A stretch of DNA of 64,000 bases from Argyresthia goedartella (GCA_949825045.1 OX463808.1:23063674-23127673), one strand, 5' to 3'. Shown: positions 22,053-33,361, counted from the first letter of the stretch. Notes: generated by a model from the sequence alone, not told the origin. Made by a program: numbers and translations.

Positions 22053-22494
22053 GTTCTTTTGTATCTTACTTACCGTAAATGTTTAATAATTAGACTAATG
22101 TTTATGAATATTGAACACGCTCAATCATACACAAACACTTATAGTCATAACAGCCTTAAATACACAAACAAAATTATCTACACACTTATTCATATATACT
22201 GACATGCCTTTAGACTGCCAGTATATTATCGTACTCGTACCAACTCGTACCACGCACAAACCGCATGAAAAAATTACAAAGTCAATATACTAAAGACCTC
22301 TAACTACACCCACAGTACTTTATTACTTTACAGAAATGGATAGTTCACTAAAAGCGCAAATTGAAATAAATAAAATAGAAATCGCTCGCTCTGTTCACTG
22401 CGACATTGAAGATCTCACTCGACATATATCTGTCAAAGAAAATTATCTAAAAATATTCTGCCAAAACATAAGAAGTGTATATGGAAATATAATA

Positions 22495-23679
22495 GGTCGT
22501 GTAAAAAGTCTTTTCGTATTTCGTGTGGGCATATTTGGAATTAAATATCTTTGGCTGTATTATTTGTACCTGGCTGGTTTTGATTTCATTAAAAAGTTTA
22601 AATTTCAAAAATAGAACGAAATTAGAAAAATGTTGTTTCAAGCTATTTTTCATTTGTTTTTCTTTCTGACAAAATGAGTGAATCAAATGAAGGAATTCGA
22701 TATATTTTAAAGTTTTATTACAAAATAGGGAAAAAATGCAACGCAGTCCACGAAAAAAAATTGTGACGTTTATGGATCAAATGCAGTGTCGGTGAGAGTA
22801 GCACAAAGTTGGTATCAGCGATTTGAATGCGGGAATTTTGAAGTCAAAGATGCACCTCGCTCTGTTCGCCCAGTTACGGAAAAAATGGACGCCATTTTGG
22901 AAAAAGTTGAGCAAGATCGGCATATCAGTAGTCACGACATAGCTGAAGAACTGAGGATTACTCACAAAACTGTTTTGAACCATTTAAACAAAGGTGGGTA
23001 CACAAAAAAGCTCGATATATGGGTGCCACACGAGCTCACTGAAAGAAATGTAATGAACCGTATACAAATTTGCGATTCTTTGTTGAGACGTAACCAAACT
23101 GAACCGTTTTTGAGGAGATTGATAACCGGTGATGAAATGTGGATCACGTACGACAAGAACGTGCGAAACAGATCGTAGTCAAAGGTCGGTCAGGCTTCAC
23201 AGACTGTGGCAAAACCCGGGTTAACTCGCAATAAGGTGATGCTGTGTGTATGGTGAGATTGGAAGGGCATTGTTCATTATAAGCTTTTACCGCCGGGCAG
23301 AACCATCGATTCGGATCTCTACTGCCAACAACTGATGAGATCAAAGCAAGAAGTTGAGAAAAAGCGACTGGAATTGATCAATAGAAAGGGGGTCGTCTTT
23401 CATCACGATAACGCTAGGCCACACACAGCTTTAACCACTCAGCAAAATTTAACCGAGTTTGGCTGGGAGGTGTTAATGCATCCGCCTTATAGCCCTGTCC
23501 TTGCACCTTCAGATTTCTACCTATTTCGCATCAAGAGAAGACTGCCAAAACTACTTGTCGCAGTTTTTTGATGAGAAGTGCCAAAATTTCAAAATCATGT
23601 CACTACCTACAAGATGGCAGAAAGTCATTGAAAAAAATGGTACATACATATAAAATACGAAGAAACTTTTTACCCCACC
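22495..23679 (+). mobile_element. mariner element, 1185 bp
   Basis: TA target duplications at 22493-22494 and 23680-23681 flank terminal inverted repeats. The left end starts ggtcgtgtaaaaagtc and then ttttcgtattt; the right end is aaaatacgaagaaac followed by tttttaccccacc. These pair over about 28 bp with a few mismatches. The element carries one transposase gene in the plus direction and sits inside ORF2 of LINE-E. Confidence 0.9.
22674..23653 (+). pseudogene. mariner transposase (D,D34D type), inactive
   Basis: The start is ATG 22674. A one-base indel in an A-run near 22760 shifts the frame to QSWYQRFECGNFEVKDAPRS. The HTH region continues with HISSHDIAEELRITHKTVLNHLN. The first catalytic Asp is in TGDEMWITYD (about 23130), followed by a TAG at 23176-23178 where the family has Trp. 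The second Asp is in FHHDNARPHT (about 23398), the third in YSPVLAPSDFYLF (about 23500-23522), the mariner D34D arrangement. An internal deletion and frameshift follow, and the C-terminus LPTRWQKVIEKNGTY ends at TAA 23651. It resembles SETMAR-type mariners. Three lesions make it non-functional. Confidence 0.9.
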
Positions 23680-23756
23680 TAATAGATGATCTATATCTTA
23701 CCCTTAGTACTTTGGATTTTACACTTTGTTTTTTTTTGACTAAGAGTTATTAAACA

Positions 23757-23783
23757 AATATATATATATATATATATATATAC
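23757..23783. repeat. (TA)n microsatellite
   Basis: About 13 TA units at the point where LINE-E ORF2 breaks off. Confidence 0.9.
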
Positions 23784-24015
23784 TCTTATTAAAGTGCCAG
23801 CTTGTAAGTCCACATTTTCTAGCAGGCAATACAAATTTTAGGCAGCCCGCTTAAATAATTTAATAAAAAAACTACATTAAAAAAAACTTGTGATGAAACG
23901 GATAATCACTAAAGAAGAGATTGAGAGCATTATCTGTCAAGCGACATAAGATTATATTATCATAAAATACTGGTAGATATTAACCACAATTACACAATAG
24001 GCACACAAGCACCAT

Positions 24016-24019
<4 letters not shown>

Positions 24020-24066
<47 letters not shown>
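24020..24066. repeat. (CA)n microsatellite, interrupted
   Basis: About 15 CA units, one A interruption, then about 7 more. Confidence 0.9.
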
Positions 24067-24068
<2 letters not shown>

Positions 24069-24099
24069 CATAAACACACAAACTATGCACACAAATTCT

Positions 24100-24286
24100 T
24101 AATGAATTTATTTTTATTATTAGCTAGCAACTATCCATTACTGGTAATCAAAAACTATGGACTGAAGGAGCGGGGTTTTCTGACACAGGTTTTGATATTC
24201 TTAAAAGAAGGCCCCAGTTGTTATTGTAAGCAATGAAATAATTTGGTTACTGCAATAAACATATTTTATTTATTTTATTATTTTAC
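24100..24286 (+). repeat. possible LINE 3' tail
   Basis: The stretch ends with 'gcaataaacatattttattt' and A/T-rich sequence, like a polyadenylation signal with a decayed tail. It may be the 3' end of LINE-E, but no coding text links them. Confidence 0.3.
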
Positions 24287-25565
24287 AGTAGGAAACGGCG
24301 TAAAACTATGCTCTTGTTTAATCTTCTCACCTTTATAGGGTTGTCATTAGATAACGGTGTAAATCTATGCTCTTTTATAATCTTCTCGCCTTTATAGGGT
24401 CATTAGGAAACTGCGTATAGCTATGCTCTTGTTAAATCTTCTCGGCTTTATAGGTTCAGCAGGAAACGGCGTAAAACTAATCTCCTGTTAAATCTTTTCG
24501 GCTTTATAGGTTCAGCAGGAAACGAAGTAAAATGATGCTTTTGTTAAATCTTCTCGCCTTTGTTGAGTCAGTAGGAAACGGCGTAAAGCTATGCTCTTGT
24601 TAAATCTTCTCGCCTTTATAGGTTCAGTATGTAACAGTGTAAAGTTGTAAAATCTTCTCGTCTTTATAGGGTCAAAAGAAAACGGCGTAAAGCTATGCTC
24701 TCGTTTCATCTTCTTGCTTTTATTCAGTTGTATACGGCGTAAAGCCATGCAAGTGTAAAGCTATACACTTGATAAATCTTCTCGGTATCATAGGATCAGT
24801 AGCAAACGGTGTAAAACTATGCTCTTGTTAAATCTTCTCACCTTTATAGGGTGGTCATTAGATAACGGTGTACAGCTATGCTCTTTTTTATCTTCTCGCC
24901 TTTATAGGGCCATCAGGAAACTGCGTATAGCTTTGCTCTTGTTCAATCTTCTCGGCTTTATAGGTTCAGCGAAAACGGCGTAAAATTATGCTCTTGTTAA
25001 ATTTTCTCGGCTTTACAGGGTAAGTAGGATACGGCGTAAAGCTACGCTCTTGTTAAATTTTCTCGGTATTATTGGATCAGTAGGAAGCGGCTTAAAACTA
25101 TGCTCTTGTTTAATTTTCTCGGCTTTATAGGGTAAGTAGGATACGGCGTAAAGCTACGCTCTTATTAAATTTTCTCGGTATTATTGGATCTATGCTCTTG
25201 TTAAATTTTCTCGGCTTTATAGGGTAAGTGGGATACGGCGTAAAGCTACGCTCTTGTTAAATTTCTCGGTATTATTGGATCAGTAGGAAGCGGCGTAAAA
25301 CTATGCTCTTGTTAAATCTTCTCGCCTTTATAGAGTTAGTAGGAAACGGCGTAAAGCTAAGCTCTTGTTAAATTTGATCGCCTTCATAGGGTCAGTATGT
25401 AACGGTGTAAAGATATACACTTGTTAAATATTTTTGGCTTTATAGGGTCAGTAGGAAACGGCGTGAAGCTATGAAGTTGTTTAATCTTCTCGTCTTTATA
25501 TGGTCAGTAGAAAAGGGCATAAAGCTATGCTCTTTTTAAATCTTCTCGCTTTCATAGAGTCAGAA
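24287..25565 (+). repeat. 56-bp satellite array, about 23 copies
   Basis: Head-to-tail monomers share the blocks cagtaggaaacggcgtaaag, ctatgctcttgttaaatctt and ctcgcctttatagggt. The period measures 56 bp between intact copies (for example 24541 to 24597). Monomers diverge by substitutions and small indels, and two sub-variants exist ('cggctttatagggtaag' and 'cggtattattggatcag') that alternate near 25000-25300, suggesting a higher-order arrangement. It encodes nothing, since 56 is not a multiple of three. Confidence 0.92.
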
Positions 25566-27380
25566 GGTTTACAGATATCGAATGGTCAGTTAGGGCCTGC
25601 AATGGACTGAAATTAACTAATGACTCGATTATGATGTTACTGCAACCGGTGCATTTGTATCAGAAATGATGCAGTGTAGTATGCTACTAATGGTTCTGGA
25701 GTCAATCAAGTCAAATGGATTGTAGATTATGTTGAATCTGTATCTAAATTAGAATGCAAATCATTCTCAAATCGTAAATGAATTTTCGGAAATTCTGTGA
25801 GCTATCGTATGACTTTACTCCGATAACCGATACCAAGTATCTTACCTCCGAAACACAATGGAACAAAAAATATATATCTGGCGCTCGCTATAAACGTTCG
25901 ATATTCTCCAAAAACACATATCAGACACCAAGCATTTTAGTACTTATAAATCCGATCCTTACCCTAAGTCATTCGATAACACTATACTGCCTGAAAATCT
26001 TGTCCCGCGCCTAATTAGACGCAGTAATTAATAACATTTAATTAATTTCCGTAACACAAAGACTCGGCACAAATTAATTTAATGAGAGCAAAGTTTGTTA
26101 GTGCCAAGAAACCGCGTATAACCCCCCGCGGGTAGAGAGGGGTCCCAGAGACCGCGAAAGCATACGAGAGAAGCGGTAACTTTACACTTACACTCAACAC
26201 GATATGTGCGATTGGTTGATGGGGACTGTAAACTTACAACTTACTTCTTAGTAAATGTGTTTTGTGTGACAGCTGAAATTACGGTGTGGGTGGTCATATA
26301 TTTGAATTGAATGAATTAAATTAATTACGGTTTATTTACAATAAACGTTTATGGATTTAATGTATGTAATTTACAACAAATTTGGAAAATTACATTTTTA
26401 AATATCATAATCTAAAATTTGATTTGTGCGTGATTTAAAGTAAAACAGTCTTCGGGATATTTACGCTAAAACAACAAACGTAGCATTTAGTATGCTCATA
26501 TCATTAAGGTACTTAATTAAAACGCAAAACAATAAAGAGACGATATAATGCTCTGTCTATATTGTCCTAATTACGAGCATCCTCATTAAACCGAGAAAGG
26601 CTCGAGTGTAATACAAGAAGGTAAATATGTATATTTTTATTTACCAAAATTAGCTGCGCGGTCTTCCAGACCCACCGCCTTAATGAGGGTTATGTAGTAA
26701 ATATGCAAAGTTTAGGAGCAGTTTTAGACAAATCCGCATTCACACACACACAAACACAAGGGATGGGTACTTCAGTCACAAATTTTGGAAGCCAGGTGCG
26801 TTTAATACGATCTTTAGGTAAAATATATTACCTATGGGTGAAATAGCCGCGTTCTCTATATTGGACGGGGATCGGCGTTTGGCGGGGTATCTTTATTCCT
26901 TTAGGAAGAGTATTTTCTTCGGAGAGTTTCAAATTGATCTACAAGGAGCTTAGCTGACGATTTTGGAAATATTGACGGTGACAGGAATGAAACACTTTTG
27001 AAAAATCTGATAGGTATTTGTATACCTGAAATGAAGGACGCCCATATATGTTGGATTTACTACAATATATATTCGGTTTTGATCCAATTATCATTGTTAA
27101 TGTGGTTCCTAGTTATGTTACAACCAAATAGGGATAATTTAATGAAGCATCTCATTTAACCTATTAACTACCTTTGCGAGTGCACGGTGACCCACGCAGA
27201 TGCAGGGCAAACAGGCAGTCTAAAACCACAGATAATATAATACCATTAAAACGGACGCGAGAACTCTAAAAGCTTCTCAGATTTCCACAGAAAGGGGTTA
27301 ATTAAAATTAATGACGGAGATTTAATGAGAAAAGGAGCTCCTTTAACTTCGGCAGAATAATCATCCATAGAAACGGCCAT
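25566..27380. other. unassigned AT-rich sequence
   Basis: About 1.8 kb without a supported gene or RNA. A 78-codon frame at 25778-26014 has no recognisable domain. A short GC patch at 26110-26175 (accccccgcgggtagagagg) stands out but I cannot assign it. It forms the left flank of the piggyBac element. Confidence 0.35.
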
Positions 27381-27581
27381 TTAACCCATTAACGGCTAGC
27401 GGTGCATTTATGCATCACCTATTTGATGTTTAAACTTTCGCTTGTGATTGGGTGAGGTTTTGTGCGTGAAATTGGTCTAGAAGGAATGTGTCTTTTGATT
27501 AGTCGAAACAATAGCCAATCAGGATGCATGGTTTGTGCGTGCAATCGAGGTGAATACAGGTGTTTGAAAGAAAGTGCGAAA

Positions 27582-29664
27582 ATGGAAGCCGCGTTCACGT
27601 AAGTTTAATATAATATTGCTTTTTTGTGATTGATTGTTAGTATTCTTGTGTTTAGCAGGGACAGTAACCCTTATAGAACCATGTTACATAGAAATTACTA
27701 AGTAGGCGCTCTTTTCCTTTACTTCACAAGTCATTATTTACTGCCGATGCAAAGAGGCATCACTAGCCCGATACCGTGTCTTTTCAAGATACCTAAAATG
27801 TTCGTGTTTTTTACATTTTGCTGTGTACTTATTACATATTTGTACCTAAGTGTATGTTTCTTTATAATTTAAAAGTTACTTTTTGTGTTTTAGGGACTGT
27901 ACATTGCACGAAGCTCTAGCAATTTTAGAAGAGGACTCTGATTATGAAGTGGACTCGATATTTGTGGAGCCTCCTGAACCAAATATTCATTCTGACGAAG
28001 ACTCGGGTGAAGATGATGGCGGCGCTTTAGTGAATAACCTCAGCGGTCGCCAGCTCAATGCAAGATGTGACGTGAAAACCTCACGAAGATCACAACGACT
28101 ACGAACCAACCGTTGTATATCGCCTCCAGGAGAGTCCTCGGCATCGGTTTGTGTTCCTGGCCGCAAACGCGGTGCAGCTGTTTCTCGGGCGTATTTACGT
28201 GGACGAGGGCGTGGTAAAACTAATCGTGGAAGTGTAAACAGAGCCGCCGATAAAAACATAAGTAGTAAACGCGCACGGTTGGTGGACTCTTCTTCGGATT
28301 CGAGTTCTTCGGATGAAGAAGCTGAAAGAAACGAGCCACAAGCAAAAAAACAAAAAGTGGGACGATCATGGATTCATGAAGATTTATCGCACGAACCGCC
28401 CATGTTTCCTGAAGGGAACTATGCTAAGTATAGGGAGCTTTCACCAGTAAAAATGCTTGAACTGTTCTTAGAGAATGATGTGTATACTTTATTGCAAGAA
28501 GAGACACGAAAATATGCAGCGTTTTTGAACTGCCCTGATCCGAAAATAAGTATGGATGAATTGATTGCTTTCGTGGAAATTCTCATACTGTCTGGTTATA
28601 ATACCGTGCCGTCAAAAACCCACTACTGGGATCAAGGAGAAGATTTGAGAAATGAACTCGTTCATAACTGCATGCGACGTGACCGTTTTAAGACTATTAT
28701 GCGGTTTCTACACTGTGCTGATAACACCAAAATGGATGTAAATGACAAAATGTGGAAGCTTAGGCTACTCATAAATATACTGAAAAAGAAATTTCATGAG
28801 AACTTTACAGCGTGTGCCCATTTGAATTACGATGAATCCATGATTGAATATTTTGGCAAGCATAGCTGTAAACAATTTATTCGAGGGAAACCAATCCGTT
28901 TCGGATATAAAAACTGGTGCCTGAATACACCATATGGGTACTTAGTTGATTTCGAGATATATCAAAGCAAAAGTGTACAAGCAAACACGGAGTACGATAA
29001 GAAGTTTGGGAAAGCCGCATCACCTCTCATGGTTATGATCGACAACTTGCCTGAAGAAATTCGTCCCCTGCCAATGAGTTTCTACTTTGATAACTTGTTT
29101 ACTAGCTTTCAGCTACTGGTGTGTCTAAAAGAACGTGGTTATCAGGCTACAGGAACAGTTCGCGACAACCGTCTTCCCAAAAACATTCCTATCACTGGTA
29201 AAAAGACAATGTTAAAAAAATCTGCGCGAGGGTCATACGAGTACACTAAAAGCCAAGATGATGACATTGTTGTAGTACGCTGGAAAGACAACTCTGTCGT
29301 TACAGCTATGTCTACTTTGCACGGTGTAGAACCACTATCAAGTATTGGTCGATATTCCGCAGTTGAGAAAAAAAAGATCAGTGTACCTCGTCCTGCCGTA
29401 TTTACCAGCTACAATCGTTATATGGGTGGCACAGACTTGATGGACCAGAACATCAGTACTTACCGGATTGGAATTCGTGGCAAGAAGTGGTGGTGGCCCA
29501 TCTTTACCTACCTCATTGATGTGGCAATTTGTAATGCCTGGAGTTTATGTCGAAAATCGGGAAATCCCGTAAGCCAGCTTGACTTTCGGAGGCACATTGT
29601 TCAAACATATTTAATGCGTTTCCGAAACATGCCTCGAGGTGCTGGCCGCCCTCACGCATCTTGA
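27582..29664 (+). CDS. piggyBac transposase, one premature stop
   Basis: Exon 1 is probably 27582-27598 (ATG, 17 nt, then GTAAGT). The intron is 27599-27893, ending TTTTAG. The splice keeps the frame into DCTLHEALAILEEDSDYEVD. An acidic N-terminus and a basic, Ser-rich stretch (about residues 60-150) precede the catalytic domain. The three Asp of the DDD core are visible in NYDESMIEYFG, FYFDNLFTSF and RYMGGTDLMDQN. TGA at 29662-29664 ends the frame, yet the same frame goes on to TGA 29854-29856 and encodes the expected C-terminal Cys-rich finger (CASQYCKS, CSKCDVGLCANC). So a single nonsense change, probably CGA to TGA, removes the finger. An open frame that starts at the TTG codon 27883 lies inside the intron and is not the real start. 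Confidence 0.95.
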
Positions 29665-29856
29665 CAATCTCAGGCTGGTTACAGAGTTTCTGATGACATT
29701 CGCCTTGATGGAATTGGACATTATTTTAGACCAGGTCCTGAAGGTATGCGTCGTAGGTGTGCCTCCCAATATTGTAAGAGTCAAACCAAATATGAATGCT
29801 CAAAGTGTGATGTCGGTCTGTGTGCTAATTGTAATTATTCATTCCATACCCAATGA
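29665..29856 (+). pseudogene. stranded C-terminal zinc-finger tail of the piggyBac transposase
   Basis: In frame with the main gene and directly after its TGA. It reads AGYRVSDDIRLDGIGHYF and then Cys pairs C..C, C..C and C..C plus His (SFHTQ), the cysteine-rich domain that binds element ends in this family. It is not translated unless the stop is read through. Confidence 0.85.
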
Positions 29857-30121
29857 TTAATTAAAATTGCTGACTGTGCATAATTGTAACTTTCATTTAT
29901 ATTTTTCTATAGTAAATGCTAAAAATTAACACTATGTTTCTCATTTGAAAAGCTACGGTAGTGGGCTAGCGGTGCATTTTTGCATCAGTGGTTTTTTTTA
30001 AAACTAGTAGTCCGATTTCAATTCTGATTTCACATTTCTATTACTGGGGTTCAATATAATGACATATATGAAAATCATCAAAATCGGAGACATAAAATTA
30101 ATTCAGCCGTTAATGGGTTAA

Positions 30122-30480
30122 TATTACGAAATTGAAATTGTGCTATGGACGTACCTTTACTTTTAAACCGACATTGGAAAAAGCGCAAAAAGTGGTTAAC
30201 ATTTCTAATTCTGAACTCTGAAATTCTGCATGACTACAGTAAAAACCTAAGGCTTGTACCACACCTTTTGAAATCCATTACAGTTTAAAAACAACTTAAA
30301 TATAACATGACATGCAATAACCTTAGGCAAGTTCGAGACCATGTTACTTGTCGTGATGTATTTAAATTCCATTTAACCTGTGTTTAGCAGGCTGTCGGCA
30401 AGTGTGGTACACGTCAGTACCAGGCGTATATTTGGCTAGGTCGAGAATTATCTTTCTTCTAGTATAATGGTTTGTTTCAC

Positions 30481-30567
<87 letters not shown>

Positions 30568-30889
30568 ACATGAGAAGGAAGATACTATTCGACCTAGCCA
30601 AATCTACGTCTGGGAGACATATTTGGATCGTTGGAGTAGTACTTACTAAACAATTTTAATAAGAGTCAAATGACTAGCATCTCTTTTATGTAGCAATTCA
30701 ATTTTGAAGAGTCCAACCCGAAATAGTTCCTCAAGTGGTCTTATTCACTAAACTACTTAACATAAACTAAACTAAAGACCAGTTGAAACGAAATTCGTGC
30801 AACTTGCTTCTGAGAATTATGTTGATTATATATAACTAATAATTGATAACCAAACGAAGTCAACCCAAGTGAAGTTCGATCACTATTAT
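30122..30889. other. repeat-like flank with (GT)n between short inverted repeats
   Basis: The part at 30240-30340 resembles 6780-6860 (a dispersed repeat). Around the microsatellite, atttggctaggtcga (about 30430) and tcgacctagccaaat (about 30588) are exact inverse copies, so the GT tract lies inside a small inverted-repeat element. No gene. Confidence 0.45.
30483..30564. repeat. (GT)41 microsatellite
   Basis: An uninterrupted 82-bp GT run. It produces a His/Thr-repeat open frame on the minus strand that is not a gene. Confidence 0.97.
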
Positions 30890-31797
30890 ATGAGTCGCTT
30901 CCTTCGAAGATGTAGATCCCCTTTTCGGACGGGTACAATTCGCACGGTTTTGGATAATTTGGACAATTGGACAGTTCAGTTGAATGAACTAGTCGGATTA
31001 TTTTTCCATTAGTTCAGCTGAAAATATAACATAAATATAGTTCTCCGTGCCTTATTAAGGTTTGATACAAAAACCTTTTATCTTAGTAACTGAGTACGCA
31101 ATATTTGTCCCTCGCTTAAACATCACAAATGGCTTAAACAAACTTGAGAGAGAAAATGTAATGCAAAAATAAGCAAAGTGGGATCGATCTTAATCTTTTA
31201 TTTCGGCACCTCACAATGAAATCCAATAGTACTAGGAGCATATATATCCTTAGGAAGTTTTTAACCTTTAAATACTAGTGACAGCCAGTGATGGGTTGCG
31301 TATCGATAAACAACAAGATGTTACATATACCAGGACAGCAGAAAGGTGTTGGAAGTTCCATTATCTATTAATACCTCCTAGCAACCCATAATTTCTTCGT
31401 AGTACTACTCTTAATTTTATATAAAGAAACGTAGAACTTAGTAAAACATTTAAGGAATATTACTAGTAATTCAACAGAAGAGGCGAGCAACTGAACTAGT
31501 AGGAAAAAATTCCCACTAGTTCAGTCAATTGAACTAGTGGGAAAAAAAGTCCCTCAAGTTCAACTGAACTGTCCAATTGAACTAGTTGGAATGAAGGCGT
31601 TTTATAGGTTGTATAGGCCCCAGCCATGACACTACAAACTTTATAATGTGGTGTATGAAACCATGTTGACATATGTGGTTCTCTGTGGTTTTATGGGCTG
31701 GGGAGGGTGATATAAACTCCCCGTGGACCCACTAGTGGGTAAAGTCAGTGGGTCGACGGGTCGTGCCAGGCCGGATTATATTTTCGGAAGCGACTCG
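30890..31797. mobile_element. candidate inverted-repeat element
   Basis: Outer ends gagtcgcttcc (about 30892) and ggaagcgactc (about 31786) are inverse copies. A perfect 21-bp inverted pair lies inside: 30964-30984 (caattggacagttcagttg plus aa) and 31559-31579. Several 'aactagtgggaa' units in alternating orientation sit at 31491-31543. Near 31680-31770 is a GC-richer block (ggctggggagggtgatataa). No coding frame. The element boundaries are tentative. Confidence 0.4.
31491..31543. repeat. three alternating arms of an 'aactagtgggaa' motif
   Basis: 31491-31505 pairs with 31510-31524 (one mismatch, loop aaaa). 31510-31523 pairs with 31530-31543 (perfect 14 bp, loop gtcaat). Three arms in the order plus, minus, plus. 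Confidence 0.9.
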
Positions 31798-31936
31798 TTT
31801 GATCATTTAATATAAATATGTGCTTTTAACAAGGCACTAATCCAGATTGACTTAAAACGTCTATTATAAAAGCTATTCACAAAGCTGGAGATAAATAGGA
31901 CGTCACGAAATACAGTAAATACTCTTATACCTATAG

Positions 31937-32018
31937 TAAAGTTAATTCAAGAGTAACTACGGGACAGAGCTAGACAGCTGTCTAGCTCTGTCCCTTAGTT
32001 ACTTTCAGATTAACTTTA
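31937..32018. repeat. 82-bp palindrome without loop
   Basis: The inner arms 31952-31977 and 31978-32003 (agtaactacgggacagagct...) match with one mismatch and no spacer. The pairing goes on outward to 31937 and 32018 with a few mismatches (taaagttaat / attaacttta). Confidence 0.9.
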
Positions 32019-32099
32019 GTCCCGGAGTAAAGCTTTTTATTAATAAGGAGGTATATATCCAAAATTTTGGCCCGGACATAACAGACTAAATTCATTACT

Positions 32100-33180
32100 G
32101 GATGCGCACATCATATTTGTAGACGAACAGGATTCCTTTAGAAAAATAAGTCCACAATATTAGAGATATATGACCTCTTAAAACATGTGTATGACAGTAT
32201 CAACAATAGACAACATGTCTTATTGATCGTCATGGACATGAATAAGGCTTTCGATTTCGTAGATCTCAAACTATTGCTGGAAAAACTAAGGAGTTTTGGT
32301 GTTAGGGATCCAACACAAAATCTATTATATTCATACTTAGCAAATAGAAAACAGTTTTGCATTATAAAAAGTATAGATAAAAGCGACCGACACTAGGGCT
32401 ATAGAATACGGAGTATCACAGGGATTTTTATGGGGCCTTTCCTGTTCCTAGCCTATATAAATGTGAAAGACCAGAAAGTGTTCCACATCCCACAGTTTTG
32501 TTTACGGATGAATGTTCCGTTGTCATAAAATGACTGAGCCACTAAACTTCGAACTAGATATAAACAATACATTAAGTTTGCTTGTCTTCAGAATAACAAT
32601 CTAAAAATGTATCTACAAAAAACTTAAATTATGCAATTTCATCAACCACAAGCAAACCCACCGAAACTAATCATAAACTATGATAACAATAACGTAGAAC
32701 TAGTACAAATAACAAAATCAGATTGCGACCACAGAGGCAGCTGTTACTGTATATTTCTGATATGTGCATTCTATCCTTAGTTATGGTATCATCTTTTTCA
32801 GAAATTCTACTGATAGGGACAAAATATTTAGGTATCAGAAAAAAGAAATTGGGGCCATCGCTGGCATAAATAAGACCGAAGGCTGCAAACCCTTAAAAAA
32901 ATAGACATTCTAACTTTACCATCGATATTTATCCTAGAGTGCTTAATATTCGTTAAGAAAAACTATCAAACACGTTTTAAAGAACAAAACACAATTCACA
33001 CAATAAATAAATGCGTGCTATTTAGATATAGCGTTTTCTATATCGCCATAAAAATATTTAACCTATTACCAAATGCTATAAAAACTTTGGATTCACATTT
33101 TTCCAAAAAAAAAAACGGTTAAAATCTTAAAACATAAAATGTACTACGATATCAATGAATACTTTAATGACGAATAACTG
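32100..33180 (+). pseudogene. LINE-F reverse transcriptase, decayed (same family as 55060-55260 and 62566-63350)
   Basis: One frame (32187-32396) reads INNRQHVLLIVMDMNKAFDF, the RT palm motif A with its Asp, then LLEKLRSFGVRDPTQ and SYLANRKQFC. The next motif appears shifted as EYGVSQGFLWG, then ...PFLFLAYIN. An active-site block of the YADD type is only partly readable (FVYG.MFRCH near 32500). Further text (NNLKMYLQKT, HQPQANPPKLIIN) matches the third copy at 62800. Many stops. The tail ends near the (TA)n tract. Confidence 0.75.
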
Positions 33181-33302
33181 ATTACTCAACAAATCCGCGT
33201 CGAAGTAAATGGGTTTTCTTGCCGTTTTTTTCTAGTCTTGGCTCACAGTTTGTGAAGCGCTGTAGCATCGCAATATTAGTATACCTTGAATCATAAAATA
33301 AA

Positions 33303-33308
<6 letters not shown>

Positions 33309-33361
<53 letters not shown>
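33309..33361. repeat. (TA)26 microsatellite
   Basis: An uninterrupted AT run of 53 bp just upstream of the gypsy 5' LTR. Confidence 0.95.

Larger units (their letters stand above)
22336..23745 (+). pseudogene. LINE-E ORF2 N-terminus, split by a mariner
   Basis: ORF2 starts at ATG 22336 and reads ENYLKIFCQNIRSVYGNI, the endonuclease start (Q-N-I-R-S block). It is interrupted at 22493-22494 by a mariner flanked by TA. The frame resumes at 23682 with DDLYLTLSTLDF, which is the next expected endonuclease text. It breaks down after about 23745, next to a (TA)n tract, so the rest of ORF2 is missing. Deleting the mariner and one TA keeps the reading frame. Confidence 0.8.
27385..30117 (+). mobile_element. 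piggyBac element, 2733 bp, nearly intact
   Basis: TTAA duplications at 27381-27384 and 30118-30121 flank 12-bp terminal inverted repeats, cccattaacggc (27385-27396) and gccgttaatggg (30106-30117). A subterminal motif, ggctagcggtgcattt.tgcatca, occurs near both ends (about 27394 and 29965) in the same orientation. Inside is one transposase gene with a short first exon. This is a textbook piggyBac layout. Confidence 0.97.

Noticed and set aside
24287..25565. CRISPR-like array
   Set aside because: Repeats of 56 bp lie head to tail without unique spacers, in a eukaryotic window. It is a satellite.
27883..27893. Start of the piggyBac transposase at TTG 27883
   Set aside because: This falls in the intron before the TTTTAG acceptor. 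ATG 27582 with a GTAAGT donor gives a better start and keeps the frame.
30362..30601. His/Thr-repeat open frame on the minus strand
   Set aside because: It is just the translation of the (GT)41 microsatellite.
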